The notes beneath the pieces were generated by a model. That model worked only from the letters and a program-made list of their open reading frames with translations, ran no database searches and was not told where the DNA came from. This document shows, piece after piece, positions 44,291 through 58,700 of a DNA stretch of 64,000 bases. Origin of the DNA: Watersipora subatra (taxonomy: Eukaryota; Bryozoa; Gymnolaemata; Cheilostomatida; Watersiporidae). The position numbers and the translations under genes are program-made. Position 1 is the first letter of the stretch. Each line of letters starts with the position of its first letter. The DNA lies in the NCBI RefSeq assembly GCF_963576615.1, contig NC_088710.1:19897114-19961113 (forward strand), read 5' to 3'.

Positions 44291-45241
44291 GAACCCATAA
44301 AAGCAAGTGATCAGTAGAAAAGTGTCCACAAAATAGTACTAATAATGACTCGGTTACTTCATTAACAATTAACTCTTTTGTGGTTCCACTCCGTGTCGAA
44401 GTCTATTTTTTATCTCAAGCTTTCATGTGACTAAAACTTTCTCATTTTGTGCGCAAAAAGTGTGCTAAATAACGACACAAAAGTTTTGCTCTGCTAAAAA
44501 TTGTTTGGAGACTAAAATATTAACTAGTTCAACAGGGCAGAAGAAGAGTTCAGGTCTGAAGTCACGGCGGAAGGTATTAAACAGCCAAAAGTAGACGAAA
44601 TAAATCCAAACAAAAGTAACAATCAGAATGCAATTGGCCGAGCAAATGACGCAAATATTTTTGCTTCAAAAATGTTAATTTTTGTTTCTGCATATATTAT
44701 TAATATGGTTTATTTATGCCACTTGTTCGGTAGTGTGTATTTGTAGCATTTGATAAATTATTATTATATAACTTATAAACTTGCAGATTTGTAGGATATT
44801 ATTTAATGACATCTTTGCCTTTATCTAAACTTTGCTTTCGATATATTGATGATCATAACTACTCTTCTATTGCACATAAAAAGCCAGTTTTGGCTGCAAA
44901 CTGTAGCAAATATATCAGTGAGTACAATGAGCTTCATTGTAATATTGCGTAACATAGTTATAAATACAAACACGCCTTCAAACTTAAAATGAAATAAAAA
45001 ATGAAAGCTCCAACAAATCACAATGCAGGCTCTATGGTTATCGTGGGTTTATTGCAAACAATAGATATCAACTGATAGATATTACTTGGTCTCCAAATGC
45101 ATATTTATTTAAAGATCTACGAAGGCAAGTTATAGCAGATTTATTGCACCCAAAAGGGTTAATGTCGCTTCGCTCGAAGGAGAGTGCAAAATATGGGTGA
45201 CATCTGCTTCCCCCGTATACGAGTTAACTTTAGCTTTGAAA
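44291..45241. other. Junction region between the two duplication copies
   Basis: No counterpart recognised elsewhere in the window and no gene. A 66-codon frame at 44821-45021 is unremarkable. Confidence 0.4.
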
Positions 45242-45478
45242 AATTCTGGTACATTTGCAGATCGATAGCTTCTGATCTTTGTTGCTTGTGGGTGACGATC
45301 GCTAGCATTACACACAAGCACCAAAGATCAGATGCTATCGATCTGCAAATTGAATCCGAAGCTATTGATCTGTTAGTGATGATCGCTAGTGTTACCCAAA
45401 ATATGATAATCGTTGATGTTATACTGCAGGCTGAGAGATTTAGAGACTTTGTGTAAAGTTCACACTTGGCTGTCACCT
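45242..45478 (-). pseudogene. Degraded CD225/dispanin exon
   Basis: Retains MTAKCELYTKSLNLS and the second membrane segment IIIFWVTLAII of the exon at 14361-14631, but lacks the first membrane segment and the acceptor. The part after the second segment has been internally duplicated (RSIASD twice, LAIVTHKQQ again). Not expected to be functional. Confidence 0.65.
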
Positions 45479-46304
45479 GTCTACAGTTTACAGTTTACAA
45501 TTCTGTTACAGTCTACAATTCCCTGGCAGTCCGGTGTGCGGCGAGAAATCGTCCTGTGAATAGTCATGTGCACAATAATTCTAAAATGCTAGAATCAGTG
45601 ATTGAGGCAGGCGGTAGTGCACTGGGTGGCAAAGCTGAAGGACATGGGCTCGAGTCTTGGTTAATGCAACCTTTGGTCTCAACCTCCATTTGTGGTTTTG
45701 GACAGACAGATGAACAGACAGACGAACAATGCTTTTTCCTAGTAAAAATTAAGTATGTCTATATAGCTTAGCTGGCTGCATGTTCATTTTAAAGTAAACG
45801 TTCAGATCATAGTATCGAGGATACTTTTGAGGCCGATTGGATATGAGCTGTAACTATCAAAGATTGCGATTGTAATAAAACTACCACTTACTATCACTTC
45901 AACTTAATGCAGAACATGCATTTGTACATAAAATAACTTCCACGATATGAAATGGAGTCTCTCAAAATACTCGTTGCGTAAATAAGTACAAATGATTGCA
46001 GGTCTCACTTACATTGCTTAGTTCTACACTACTATATAATATTAAACAGTACACCATATCTTCCTTTGACTGCTTCAGGAATCATTCAGCGCTGTTCGAT
46101 CTTGAGTTGAGGTCATCTCAAAACACAAACTGTTTGATACAACATAAAAATTCGACAAATATTTGTCTAGGCATACGACGAAATTTCCATTTCATGACAT
46201 TTTAAATTTTTATGACATGCAGTTTAGTAAGCTAGTGAATAGAGTTGTAGCTATTCCTCGTGTCGTTTACTTTGAAAAGCACTCTAAAAATATTAAACAA
46301 TATA

Positions 46305-46400
46305 CCGTAAAACCTCTAATTGAATGCCACTTTCAATTGATAGCCACTATGGAGGAAGGATTGAGAAACAGAGCTCCATGGCGTTCAATTAGAGGCTTTA
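46305..46400. mobile_element. Hairpin MITE, copy-2 equivalent of 15464-15560
   Basis: CCGTAAAACCTCTAATTGAA at the left, TTCAATTAGAGGCTTTA at the right. Confidence 0.7.
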
Positions 46401-46944
46401 GACTTCCTTTTATAGTTTTAAAATGACTGATCCTAAAAGCAACTGAAACTTTGCTAAAATTAGTTGAACACGATTTTTCTTAATGGTAGGAAAAACTACA
46501 TGCGATGATTTTTTTCAAAGAATTAACAACTCACACATATCTCTAAAAATCAGAATTGCGGTGAGTGGGCCTAACTTAAAATATCCAATATGGCATTCTT
46601 CCGAAATGCCTACTTACTTTAGACTCGCCATAGCTGTGTCTGTAGAAGCTATCCAGTACTCTACAGAGTTATAGTATCATCCAAGTAACACTGAGCAGGC
46701 TTGTTCTACATCCAACCAACTACTTTCAGCTCATCATAGCTTTGATGAACCAAATCAAAACAAAAACTTATCTAAAACTGTTTCACATCTGGAGCAGCTG
46801 CTGCAACCTTGACATGTAGATGTCACACTTGTTAGTTTGATGTAGCATGAGATGAATAAAATTTTGCTTTTAGTTACACAGTTTTGTGCCAAAGTTTGGA
46901 GATTTATTTCCCTTTTCCTGAAGCTGATGCGCAGTCACAATAGC

Positions 46945-46949
46945 TTAAC
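46945..46949. other. Empty integration site of the Ty3-type element
   Basis: A single TTAAC at the position where copy 1 has TTAAC, element, TTAAC. Confidence 0.85.
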
Positions 46950-46989
46950 CTTGACTCTAAACAAGAATCAATGTAGCATGCTGCCTTAG

Positions 46990-48306
46990 CTTAAATCTAA
47001 AAGCCTGTAAATAAATTACTGAAAAATGACAAGGGCACCCGGCACCCTTTAAGAAAGGTGAGTAGAGTATATCCTTCAAGCAATCATTATGCGCCGGTCC
47101 CTTCTTGACTCCATTCACCTCGGTTTAAGCAAATATGCGATTGCGAATACAGTCCAACTTGCTATACAAGTTCAACTTTTTTCTGTAGACTTTCATAATC
47201 TTGAGTGAGTATAAGTTGGCGAATTTATTTGTATTTTAGCCAGATGCAGATGTTTTACCTATTTTTATTACAGCTAGCATGAATATATCGAGCGACACTC
47301 CCACTAAAATATCTGTAGACATATTTAGCTAATACAGAAATGATATTAAATTTAGCAGTGATAAAGCAATTCTTGACCTGTTTATTGCTGGAAAAGAAAA
47401 TTGAGTCTCAGACCAGCTTGAAATCAACAGATATTGTTCAACAATGAGCTCTACCTCGAATTAAAAGCTTTTATTATGATTTCCTTGTATGAAAGAGATT
47501 AAAATCACTGCTAGCATAACCATACTGATGACTAGACTTTGTTTTAGTTCTAGTTATCGTAAAACCTTTATTTGAAGGCCACCTCTAATAGAGTGCCACT
47601 TTTAACAAAATGCCACCATAGGAGAAAAGTTGAAAACCCTAGGGCCAATCTTTAATTGAACCGCACCTCTATTTGACCACCTGTTTGACAGTTTTTGATC
47701 TTTAAGAGCCCATAATAGAAAGTGATTATTAGAATAGTGTCCACAAACTCGTACTATTAATGACTCAGTTACATCAATAACAATTAATTCATTTTTGTTG
47801 TAGTGGTTGTCATGATTGTAGTGATGGTGTACTTGAGAATATCAATCGTCACAATCATCAAAACTACATTCTTATTTGAACTCACTCAGGTCTAAATCCG
47901 ATCTATTGTTTTTAGATTCGTCTGTAATGTGGTTTACACTCTTACCTGAAGACTTTAAAGCCTTTTGATGAATGATGATAATACTCTTCAGGAACATTGT
48001 GTGACGTATTAACAGTGATTGTTATGGTGTACCAAAGTCTGTTTTTCTGCTCTTAAGCTTTATGGATTTTCTTTAAAACTTTAAAAGTGACACCAATGAA
48101 ATAATTAATGTTTGCATGCGAGTAATAATCTTTTACTCAAAGTAGTTCCTTGTTTAACTCGATCTGATACTTTGATGTATATGAAGATGGTTGACAACGG
48201 GAACATCGCTCCACTCAAAGGAGAGTACAAAACATTGGTGACATACGCTTCACAAGTGAAAGAGTTAAATTTATCTTTTCAAAATTTGACGAGCTAGTAG
48301 CAATTA
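46990..48306. other. Duplicated non-coding sequence
   Basis: 47300-48055 has no match in copy 1 and includes a MITE piece at 47560-47700. The rest matches 19980-20730. No gene seen. Confidence 0.5.
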
Positions 48307-48392
48307 CAGTGCTACCCTCTATTTGAACGCCACCTCCAATAAAATGTCACTACAAGAGAACATTTTTACAGGGAACGTAAGAGGTTTTATGG
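48307..48392. mobile_element. Hairpin MITE remnant
   Basis: Counterpart of 20730-20835: CTATTTGAACGCCACCTC at the left and AAGAGGTTTTA at the right. The interior is damaged. Confidence 0.5.
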
Positions 48393-48928
48393 TTAATGTT
48401 TTTACCTTGGTTTGACTGTATGCTGCCTCAGCTGTTTCTTTTGATGTGAATGAGCCTAAAAGAATGTCTTAATGAGTCCAGAACTGATTTGCTGTAAGTA
48501 TATAACATCTTCATAACCCTAAATTATAACATGAAATTATCATATTCATACAGTAAAGTTATAATAACATGATAATCAGTAAAAGGATGAGGTAGTAGAG
48601 CATTTTTTAAAACTTATATAAGCTTTATTTATCTCTTGAGTTGAAGCATTTTACAATTTTAGCTGTGCATTTTTATAATTAAAATGGAACGATGTCTTAT
48701 ATTGATGAAACCTGCATCTCTGATAGCTGGTTTATTTTTATTTGTAGAATTTCACAAGTTTGAGGCTGCCTTTTGAATTTTCATTGATATCATTTTGGAT
48801 ACAGTTGGACTTATTGCTAGGTTTTTACAAAACATTACCAAGAAGCCAATTAGTGGTCTCATAGTCTAACATTTTGTAACCAACTTTGATAAAGTTGACC
48901 TGTGTCAACCAGAGATACATGTACTTAC

Positions 48929-49027
48929 CGACACTCTGCAGTTGAGATCTGGTTGCTCATTAAGAAGCGCATGCCGAGTTCCTTGAGAGATTGCCTTTAC
49001 AGCAAACTTTTTGGCAGCATAGACATG
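48929..49027 (-). pseudogene. Stray 3' half of an SDR exon 4, still open
   Basis: On the minus strand it reads HVYAAKKFAVKAISQGTRHA to LNCRVS, with an intact donor (GTGTCG followed by GTAAGT). The 5' half of the exon (the SLSGH part) and an acceptor are missing. Lies about 740 bases beyond the end of gene B. Probably a relic of another tandem SDR gene, less likely an alternative exon. Confidence 0.6.
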
Positions 49028-49059
49028 CGTATAAGTACTAGGGTAATAGACATAACTAC

Positions 49060-49290
49060 TCTATTACTCTGTATTTAGTTTTATACATATCCATAAACTG
49101 GGAGTTATCTTCTACATGACACTTTCAGTGACCAATACAGTAACAACTCTATTACATTGAGTGTTTTAATCCTACACATACCCATAAACTAGAAATTATC
49201 TTCTACATGGCAATTTCAGTGAGTATATTAGTAACTACTCTATTCTATGTTTTTAGTTCTACGAATATCCATATACTAAGAGCTAGGCTT
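49060..49290. repeat. About 75-bp tandem repeat, three units
   Basis: Copy-2 equivalent of 21330-21560. Confidence 0.6.
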
Positions 49291-49764
49291 ATGCAATTTG
49301 AGGATGTGCCTGTAGTAAAGACAAGAAACCATTTGTATGCATGTTTGACATATTCTTGGCATAATCTTGTGTTTTCTATGTGGAACTTTTTTTTAATTAG
49401 AAGCTGTTCCTAGCAACATCGTATTTGCAGCCATTGCACCTTCTGTACAACCCCACTGCTTTAAACCGTTTGTTGTTCATTTTGTAAACACGGATTGGTC
49501 GACATTTACGACTCTCCTTTTGAGTGACATTATAGTTGTCAAATTTTATAGCAAATTTTATTATAGCGAATAGTAATGGTTGAACCCTTTGAACCTGTTG
49601 AATACCATAATATGAATACCCTTGAAGGAAGCTAATGATTAATAATATCTTCCAATGGCCAGCTAAAAGCTATATCAAGTAACGTGACAGCGGTTTACTG
49701 ATTGTTTTTAGTCTAGAAAGCACGTGATGCTTGTAAGAAAAACAAGACTTCAGCTTCTGAAAAT

Positions 49765-52700
49765 TCAAGAAGTTTGCTGCAGGGGTCTGATCAAAACATC
49801 TTGCACCTGTGCATGAGCAGGCAACCCTAGCTGATATACGACTGTCTGGGCTATGTCCTCTGCTTCTAGTGCCTGTAATAAAACAATATACAGCATCTAT
49901 GATTACATGTAAAAGTTCTTCAGTATTAAATAAGCTTGTTGTATATGCTCAAGCTGTTGTTGATATATCAAACAGTTGTTAAATTTTTAAATATTTTATA
50001 CAAGATTTAAAAAGTTACATGCATATGCTAAACATGTTAGAAGGGGCTCAGACGTTAGACTGAAAAATACTTTAGTGTTAAATTGATAAATTAACCTGGT
50101 AAACTAAATCACTAATGCCAGTCAATAATCTCTATATATGTATATATATGTATATATATATAAAATGCGCTTTTGGGAACAGCTAAGATCTTGAGGCGAG
50201 TGCTCAAACTCCCAAGTCTCTTGTAAGAGACCCGAGTTGGAGCAGAAATTACCACCCATACGGGTTAACCGGGGTGAGGAAACAATTTTTTTATGTATAT
50301 ATATATTTCTCCGAGTTTGTGTGTATCTGTACATGACCAACCATTAAAATTCTGCACTCTAATGGACTTGAACTCCGCAAGTTTTAATTTGCATTTGCAA
50401 CTGCAAGTTTTAAATCCACACTCTCTACCACTGAGCTATACAAGGCTTATTGATTAAAGACATCATATACCATAAACCGTATGCACATGCTAAATGATCT
50501 ATTATTTGACACTCTATGGTTCTATCAACACTGTGAGACATGATGGTTTTTGTGTTTTCTTGAACTTATATTTTTGGTTTTTCGTAAGGTTCAATTGCTG
50601 TATTGCGATCATGGCCAATTACTTTCACTCGGACAATTGTATTATCTTTGTAGGAAGTGCCTCTACATTGTCTTTTCATTTGGTCAGACAAAGACAGTAC
50701 GATATCTCATTTTCACATTCGTACCAGTTTCGAGAGGTACCAGTATCATCGTATTCAAAGTTTTGATGGATAACTTCTGGTGGAACAGTAACCTTTTTTC
50801 ATACACACACACTCTTCTGCAAGAACTGTTATTACTAATTCAACATATTCAGGATTTTATTTTGTTTTCTTAGTTCATATGAATTGTATCATTGCCGAAT
50901 CATCTTTTATTGTAATCATAGCAAAACAGATTTAATTTAGCTATTACTTGCTAATTTCTTCACATTTACTACATTCAAACCCTTTTATACATGTTTTATT
51001 TATTTTTAATTTATTTGACCTTCAAAAACCATTTTTCTAAAGATATGAAGTTTGAAGGTTGTTTGAAAAATATTGAAAACCTTTACAGTTGTTTTTATTT
51101 TCTCTCGTAATTTATTTAAACTACACAAAACACTTTTCTCATGATATGAAGTTTGATAGTTAGAATGGCAAATACTATTAAATGTTAAAAACAAATAAAT
51201 TTTCTGTACAAAAACTTTATTGTTACCCGAGCAAGGCCGGGCATTCAGTTAGTTAATCTATATCTGTATATACATTTCTTAAAGTATGTCCGTATGTCTG
51301 TCTTCATTCCGGCTATAGCTATTGTTAGAATAACTGTAGCTGGGCAACAAGGCTGATGCATTGTTACAGCAATGCTGATGCAACTAGCCTACTGAAATTA
51401 CTAGCTTAGAATTAGTAAGCTTACTAGCTTACTTAGTTTACAAGCTCATTTTTAACATCCGGGCAACGCCAGGAGGCACAGCTAGTCTGTATATATAAAT
51501 CTCACGGTCTGTGTATCTGTGTGTAGTTCAGTTTGTCCAGTTATAGTTCTTAAAATATTGGAATGAAGAATCCATAACGCAGAAGATCTAATCTCAGAAC
51601 CTCCCGTTCACCAGGCAAATGCCTTACTAATTTAGCTACGCGAGGTTGATGGATTCATTGGGCGAAATATGTCGCTATGTGGGTGAAATACGCTGCCGCT
51701 TTCCGTGACGGCGCATTCTAACTTTATGCGTGCTCTAAATGCTTTTGTTAGTAAGCTTACTCAAAGTAGCCATTGGCAATGTGCCAGGCTAATGGCGAGG
51801 TTGGCAAGCTGATTTTTAATACCCGTGCAATGACGGGCATTCCAATAGTACATGTATTAATTTCAGTATTTGTCCTTTATTGTCCGAATTTTCAGATATA
51901 GCGATAAAATTTTAGGTAAAGAAAATTGGTTTTACCGTAGATTTGAACTCAGAACTTCCAAGTCTGCAGACAGGCGAGCTAGCCCGCTCCACTACGCTGT
52001 CTTTGTCATACTTTGGATTAATACCGCACATTCTTATGCAGTGCTCGCAAAAGTACTAATGGTTATTAGCACGCTTGAAGATCTTATTTGCATGATGGAT
52101 CAATATGCGTAACGTAACTCACAAGCTGCATCAGATGTAGGACACGACTCATATTATAGTGAGTTACAGGAGTCTAGATGGCTATTTACAGTGAGTATAG
52201 ATAGTTTTGCTAGCTTAAGTTACTCAAGTTCGTTGGGTAATTATATTCAGCTTTTATTATTCAACTTCAGCAATTACTATAATCTGTTAGTAACAATATA
52301 ATTTTAATAACATTGGCACTTCTATAAAGTGTTTACTAAACCACTAAAGATTCCATGCTACAATTCGCCTGTGTGTGAGTAGTTATATCGTGCACATATC
52401 TTTTTCTAGGAATGCATAAACAAGTTTCCTTTTAAATGATTTGGATATATGGCTTTTCAAAAGTTTATTTCTGCAAAATCTCATCAAATAAATATTTACC
52501 ATTGGCATGTATTTGCATGTGATTGTGACACTAAGCTTGGACATACAAGTTCATAGCTCTTCTGCTAGCACAAATAGTTGCGACATTTAGCTACGATAAC
52601 TACGATAACTATGATATTTAATGACGCATAAACAACGAAATGTTTAAACTTTTCAACAGAACTGTTGCTATTTAAAAACTTTCCTTTATTACGAAAATCA

Positions 52701-55700
52701 TTTCAATTTTATTGTGTTAAATAACTTAAAAACATTTGAAGAAATCACCTAATATGAATATAAATGTTTTAACAAGAAAATCTCCTTTGAGGCAGCAATA
52801 ATATAGGTCAGCGCAAGTATAGGCACTCTACGGACAATTATAAGTTGAGGCTAAGTAGCAGTTATTATTATGGACAACAATTATTGTCAACTTATAGTAT
52901 CACAAAACTATTGGAATGAAAATTCATCTGAATTTGATAAAAACTGTACAGAGGCTGCTGATTAAACTTGATGGTTTAAGGAATTTAATTTATTCATATT
53001 ATTCCGCAGAGCAGTTGCTAACAAACCTCTATAGTTATAACAGCCTCTTGTCTTTTTAAACTAATATCTGAATTAGTGTGATCTAAAGCAATTTGTTAAT
53101 ACCCAATACACATCAGAGTGCTTGTTAACATCCTTTAACATATCAGAGAACTTGTTAACATCATTTAATATATCAGAGTGCTTGTTAACATCCCATACAC
53201 ATCAGAGTGCTTGTTAACATCCTTTAACATATCAGAAAACTTGTTAACACCTTATGACACTTCAAAGTATTTTTTAACACCCCATGATTTATAGATCTAT
53301 TAACTATACCATATTAAGTATAGTTGATAGGTCTATGCTTTGGCCTTTCAATCCTGCGAACTCAGTATAAGGACATACCAAAGCTCGCAAATGTATGTAT
53401 GTTCTAATGCTCACAAGTACGCTTACTCCTAGTCTTATTAAATGATAAGATGAGATATTAAAATGAGGACTGCTCTGTCTTGCTGGTTAAAAATCATATA
53501 AGATAATTTACTTACGTTTCATGTGATTAACATAATGCTAAAAAAAACTAAATGAAACTCACCTTCAATTGACTGAAAATGGCTGCAGCGCGCTCCTCTC
53601 CTGCGTGTAATCCTATGAAAGGTGTTTCTACCAATCCAGGACTGATTTGCTAAAACAAAACAAAGCTGTTAAACTATGGCAGAAACAAGACTTTCCATAG
53701 ATGCACAACTTATCTACGCTTGGGCAGCAATGCTGTCTAGTTTAGTCAGATTTCTGTATTAGAACTGTTTGCGTATGCCCCATTTTAATGACCTTGAAGA
53801 ACTTTTGAACATATGAGAAATCTTCCTAAGTTATAAATTTGACTCACATGATCTAGTGATGACTCATGCATTTGATAACTAAATACAGATTGAAATGCTG
53901 ACCAGATGTGATGCATTACTTTATAACTCGTAGCATCTGAGGAGTAAGCCTAACTTCCTTAAATTCAAACTTTATTAAAGACTTCATAGGATATTTTACT
54001 AAACATTTCAACATGATAACAAGTTTTGATAAGCAACTTTATTAGCACCAAGTCTGAGCGGAGTTGAACTATGATCACTTACTGTACCTAACTTATCAGA
54101 TGACATACCTACTGACATTCCATAGTTAAAGAATAGATGACATACCTACTGATGGTCTGAAGTTAAGGAATAGATGATATACCTACTGATGGTCTGAAGT
54201 TCAGGAATAGATGATATACCTACTGATGGTCTGATGTTAAGGAATAGATGACATACCTACTGATGATCTGAAGTTAAAGAATAGATGTCATACCTACTGA
54301 TGGTCTGAAGTTAAGAAATAGATGACATACCTACTGATGGTCTGAAGTTAAGGAATAGATGACATACCTACTGATGGTCTGAAGTTAAGGAATAGATGAA
54401 ATACCTACTGATGATCTGAAGTTAAAGAATAGATGTCATACCTACTGATGGTCTGAAGTTAAAGAATAGATGTCATACCTACTGATGGTCTGAAGTTAAG
54501 GAATAGATGACATACCTACTGATGGTCAGAAGTTAAGGAATAGATGAAATACCTACTGATGATCTGAAGTTAAAGAATAGATGTCATACCTACTGATGGT
54601 CTGAAGTTAAGGAATAGATGACATACCTACTGATGGTCTGAAGTTAAGGAATAGATGACATACCTACTGATGGTCTGAAGTTAAGGAATAGATGAAATAC
54701 CTACTGATGATCTGAAGTTAAAGAATAGATGTCATACCTACTGATGGTCTGAAGTTAAAGAATAGATGTCATGTCATACCTACTGATGGTCTGAAGTTAA
54801 GGAATAGATGACATACCTACTGATGGTCTGAAGTTAAGGAATAGATAACATACCTACTGATGGTCTGAAGTTAAGGAATAGATGACATACCTACTGATGG
54901 TCTGAAGATAAGGACTTGATGACATACCTACTGATGGTCTGAAGTTAAGTAATAGATGACATACCCACTGATGGTCTGAAGATAAGGAATAGATGACATA
55001 CTTACTGATGGTCTGAAGTTAAAGAACAGATGTCTTACCTACTGATGGTCTGAAGTAAAGGAATAGATGACATACCTACTGATGGTCTGAAGTTAAGGAA
55101 TAGATAACATACCTACTGATGGTCTGAAGTTAAGGAATAGATGACATACCTACTGATGATCTGAAGTTAAAGAATAGATGTCATACCTACTGATGGTCTG
55201 AAGTTAAGGAATAGATGACATACCTAATGATGGTCTGAAGTTAAGGAATAGATGACATACCTACAGATGGTCTGAAGTTAAGGAATAGATGACATACCTA
55301 CTGATGGTCTGAAGTTAAGGAATAGATGACATACCTACTGATGGTCTGAAGTTAAGGAATAGATGACATACCTACTGATGGTCTGAAGTTAAGGAATAAA
55401 TGACATACCCACTGATGGTCTGAAGATAAGGACTTGATGATATACCCACTGATGGTCTGAAGTTAAGGAATAGATGACATACCTACTGATGGTCTGAAGT
55501 TAAGGAATAGATGACATACCTACTGATGGTCTGAAGTTAAGGAATAGATGATATACCTACTGATGGTCTGAAGTTAAGGAATAGATGACATACCTACTGA
55601 TGGTCTGAAGTTAAGGAATAAATGACATACCCACTGATGGTCTGAAGATAAGGAATAGATGATATACCTAATGATGGTCTGAAGTTAAAGAATAGATGAC

Positions 55701-58700
55701 ATACGTACTGATACTCTGCAGTTAAGTTCTGACTGCATGTCAAGAAGCTCATGCCGAGTACCCTGGGTAATAGCTGTCAAAGCAAACTTTGAAGAAGCAT
55801 AGACATGGCTACGAGCAGAAGGCAGCACTCGGTGTCCTGAAAGACTGCAAATTGATAAGACGTTGAGTTATGCTTTTTGGCCTCCTTGAACTAGTAATTG
55901 AAACCTTTGGTAACGGATAGTTGGCATTTTATGTAGGTTGTTATTGGGTGCCTTTTAGTTAAAGGCTCAAATGATCAATTTTCGTTTTCTTGATCAAGTA
56001 GACTCATCATAGCTATTTTATAACCAATATCTCTATTACATAAAAGAGTAGTTCCTGTAATGGCTAACTACATCTTTATATTTGTATCACCGGTAATAAC
56101 TTGCTTTCTATAATAAAATTCATGAGATATTTACCTGTTGATGTTTATAATATGACATTCTTTGGCTCCTTTTGATTTCATACTAGCTACTGCTTCCCTG
56201 GTTATCCTTAACACCCCAATAACATTTACCTGTTGTAAAACATTAACTTCTGAAAAAACAATAGGAATGAATTCATAAAAAATTGGATTTGCAAATACTA
56301 CTGAAAAGATATTATCAAAGTTTAGATACTTACATCAAACATTAGCTGCCAGTCCTCAGACTTCCCTGACAGAATTGGACTGCTCTTGGATAAGCCAGCA
56401 TTGTTAATGCACACATCTACTCCGCCATATTTTTCTTTAATTTTGGAGAACATGGAGATGACATCGTCTTCTTTGCTCACATCGCAGGGAATAATAGTCA
56501 GCTCTCCCTTAGATCCAAATGTCGACTCTAGTTCCTAGAATAATCATTTTTGGTTTGTTAATGCCAAACATACTTGACCTGTAGAACTTGACTTTACTGT
56601 ATGTAGACGATAGCATTACGCCATACTAGCAGTGCATAAATCTACTGTACCATACTAGTAATATATAACTCTACTATACCATACTATAGTAATATATAAC
56701 TCTACAATACCATACTAGTAATACATAACTCTACTATACCATACTAGTAATATATAACTCTATTGTACCATACTAGTAATATATAACTCTACAATACCAT
56801 ACTAGTAATACATAACTCTACTATACCATACTAGTAATATGTAACTACTGTACCATACTAGTAATATATAACTCTACAATACCATACTAGTAATACATAA
56901 CTCTACTATACCATACTAGTAATATATAACTCTACTATACCATACTAGTAATATATAACTCTACTATACCATATTAGTAATATATAACTCTACTACACCA
57001 TACTAGTAATATATAACTCTACTATATGATACTAGTAATATATTACTCTATTACAACATACTAGTAATATACAACTCTACTATACCATACTAGTAATATA
57101 TAACTCTACTACACAATACTAGTAATATATAACTCTACTATACCATACTGGTAAAATATACCTCTACTATACCTTACTAGTAATACATAACTCTACTATA
57201 CCATACTAGTATTATATAACTCTACTATACCAAACTAGTAATATATAGCTTTACTATACCATACTCGTAATATATAACCCTACTATACGATACTAGCAAT
57301 ATATAGCTCTAATATACCATACTAGCAATATATAACTATACTCTAACATACTAGTAATATATATATATAACTCTACTATACCATACTAGTAATATATGAC
57401 TCTACTATACCATACTAGTAATATATAACTCTACAATACGATACTAGTCATATATAACTCTACTATACCATACTACTAATATATAAATTTACTATACCAT
57501 ACCAGTAATATATAACTCTACAATACCATACTTGTAATACATAACTCTACTATACCATACTAGTAATGCATAACTCTACTATACCATACTAGTAATATAT
57601 AACTCTACTATACCATACTACTAACACATGTGTAACTCTACTTTGTGTCTTCTTAAAACCGCATAGTTGGTTTTTCATTACGATGAGACATACAAGTAGC
57701 TAGCTTACTGAATATTGTATTCTTTCTATTGATTTCTAACACAAAATAGATCTTGTGTGTGGTGGACAGTTCCTGCAATAAAAACTTCCTATTATGGTAC
57801 TAAAATCTGTTCGGTATCTTTACCACAATATGGTGCTGCGGTGTACATTATTCATTTCAGGGGTAGCCAAACATTTTCGTAATGGGGCTAATTTTTAGAA
57901 TACAAGCAGTTGTGCGTGGCAGAAGGTTTTCGGTTTTAAAACTACACACATTTTTACATAAAACAATCCATGTATTTGCAAACAAGGGTTTTGCAAATAT
58001 TCGAAACAAAAAAAGAGATTTTACAAACAGCTAACATGTGATGCAGCTGTCTATATTCACTGCAATTTCATATTTTGCATTTCACAATCATATCTATAAA
58101 CGCTACAACAACATGATATTTTTGTGTAACAAATTATGATAACAGAAATATATTTATCTGATAAATATGGCTAGTTACGCCAAATCCAAAATATCTGTTG
58201 ACACATGCAGGGCTAACGAATACAATTACGCAATATGCATTTCTGTGTGTAGTTGCCTTATTAGGTCATTAGCTGCTGTAATTCATGTGTGCGCCTTTAC
58301 ACGCTTGTCAAGATAACCGGTTGATTGCAGCTTGTCAACAACGCCTTTTCTATCAGGAAACACTGTTTTTGCGACTTCTAACATGAACAACTTTACTAGA
58401 TCAGCATAGCTGTATGGTGCAAGCCATTTTGTCTCAAGGAAGGACGCAAGAAAGCTTCTCTAGCTCTCTTCTTCTATGAAGAGTTTTTTCAACATTGCAC
58501 TCTTTGACGTAATTGCCGTTCTCAAAGTTCCAACTTTCTCTTATCTTGCTTGAGAATCTGGTGGAAAGATTTGATCACACCTCTCTGCGCTTAGCAAAGT
58601 AGTGTCTCTGAATGTTATTTTCTTGATAACAGCAACCGTATCATGATATATCAAGCATTGAGGTTTAGCATAATGCAGTATATAAAGAAACTCCATCGTC

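Noticed and set aside
50366-50448. Possible tRNA gene
   Set aside because: A- and B-box-like strings are present, but the body does not fold as a tRNA and the sequence belongs to a repeat family.
50494-50873. 90-107 codon frames rich in Phe/Leu
   Set aside because: Lie inside a Helitron-like repeat unit and show no family resemblance.
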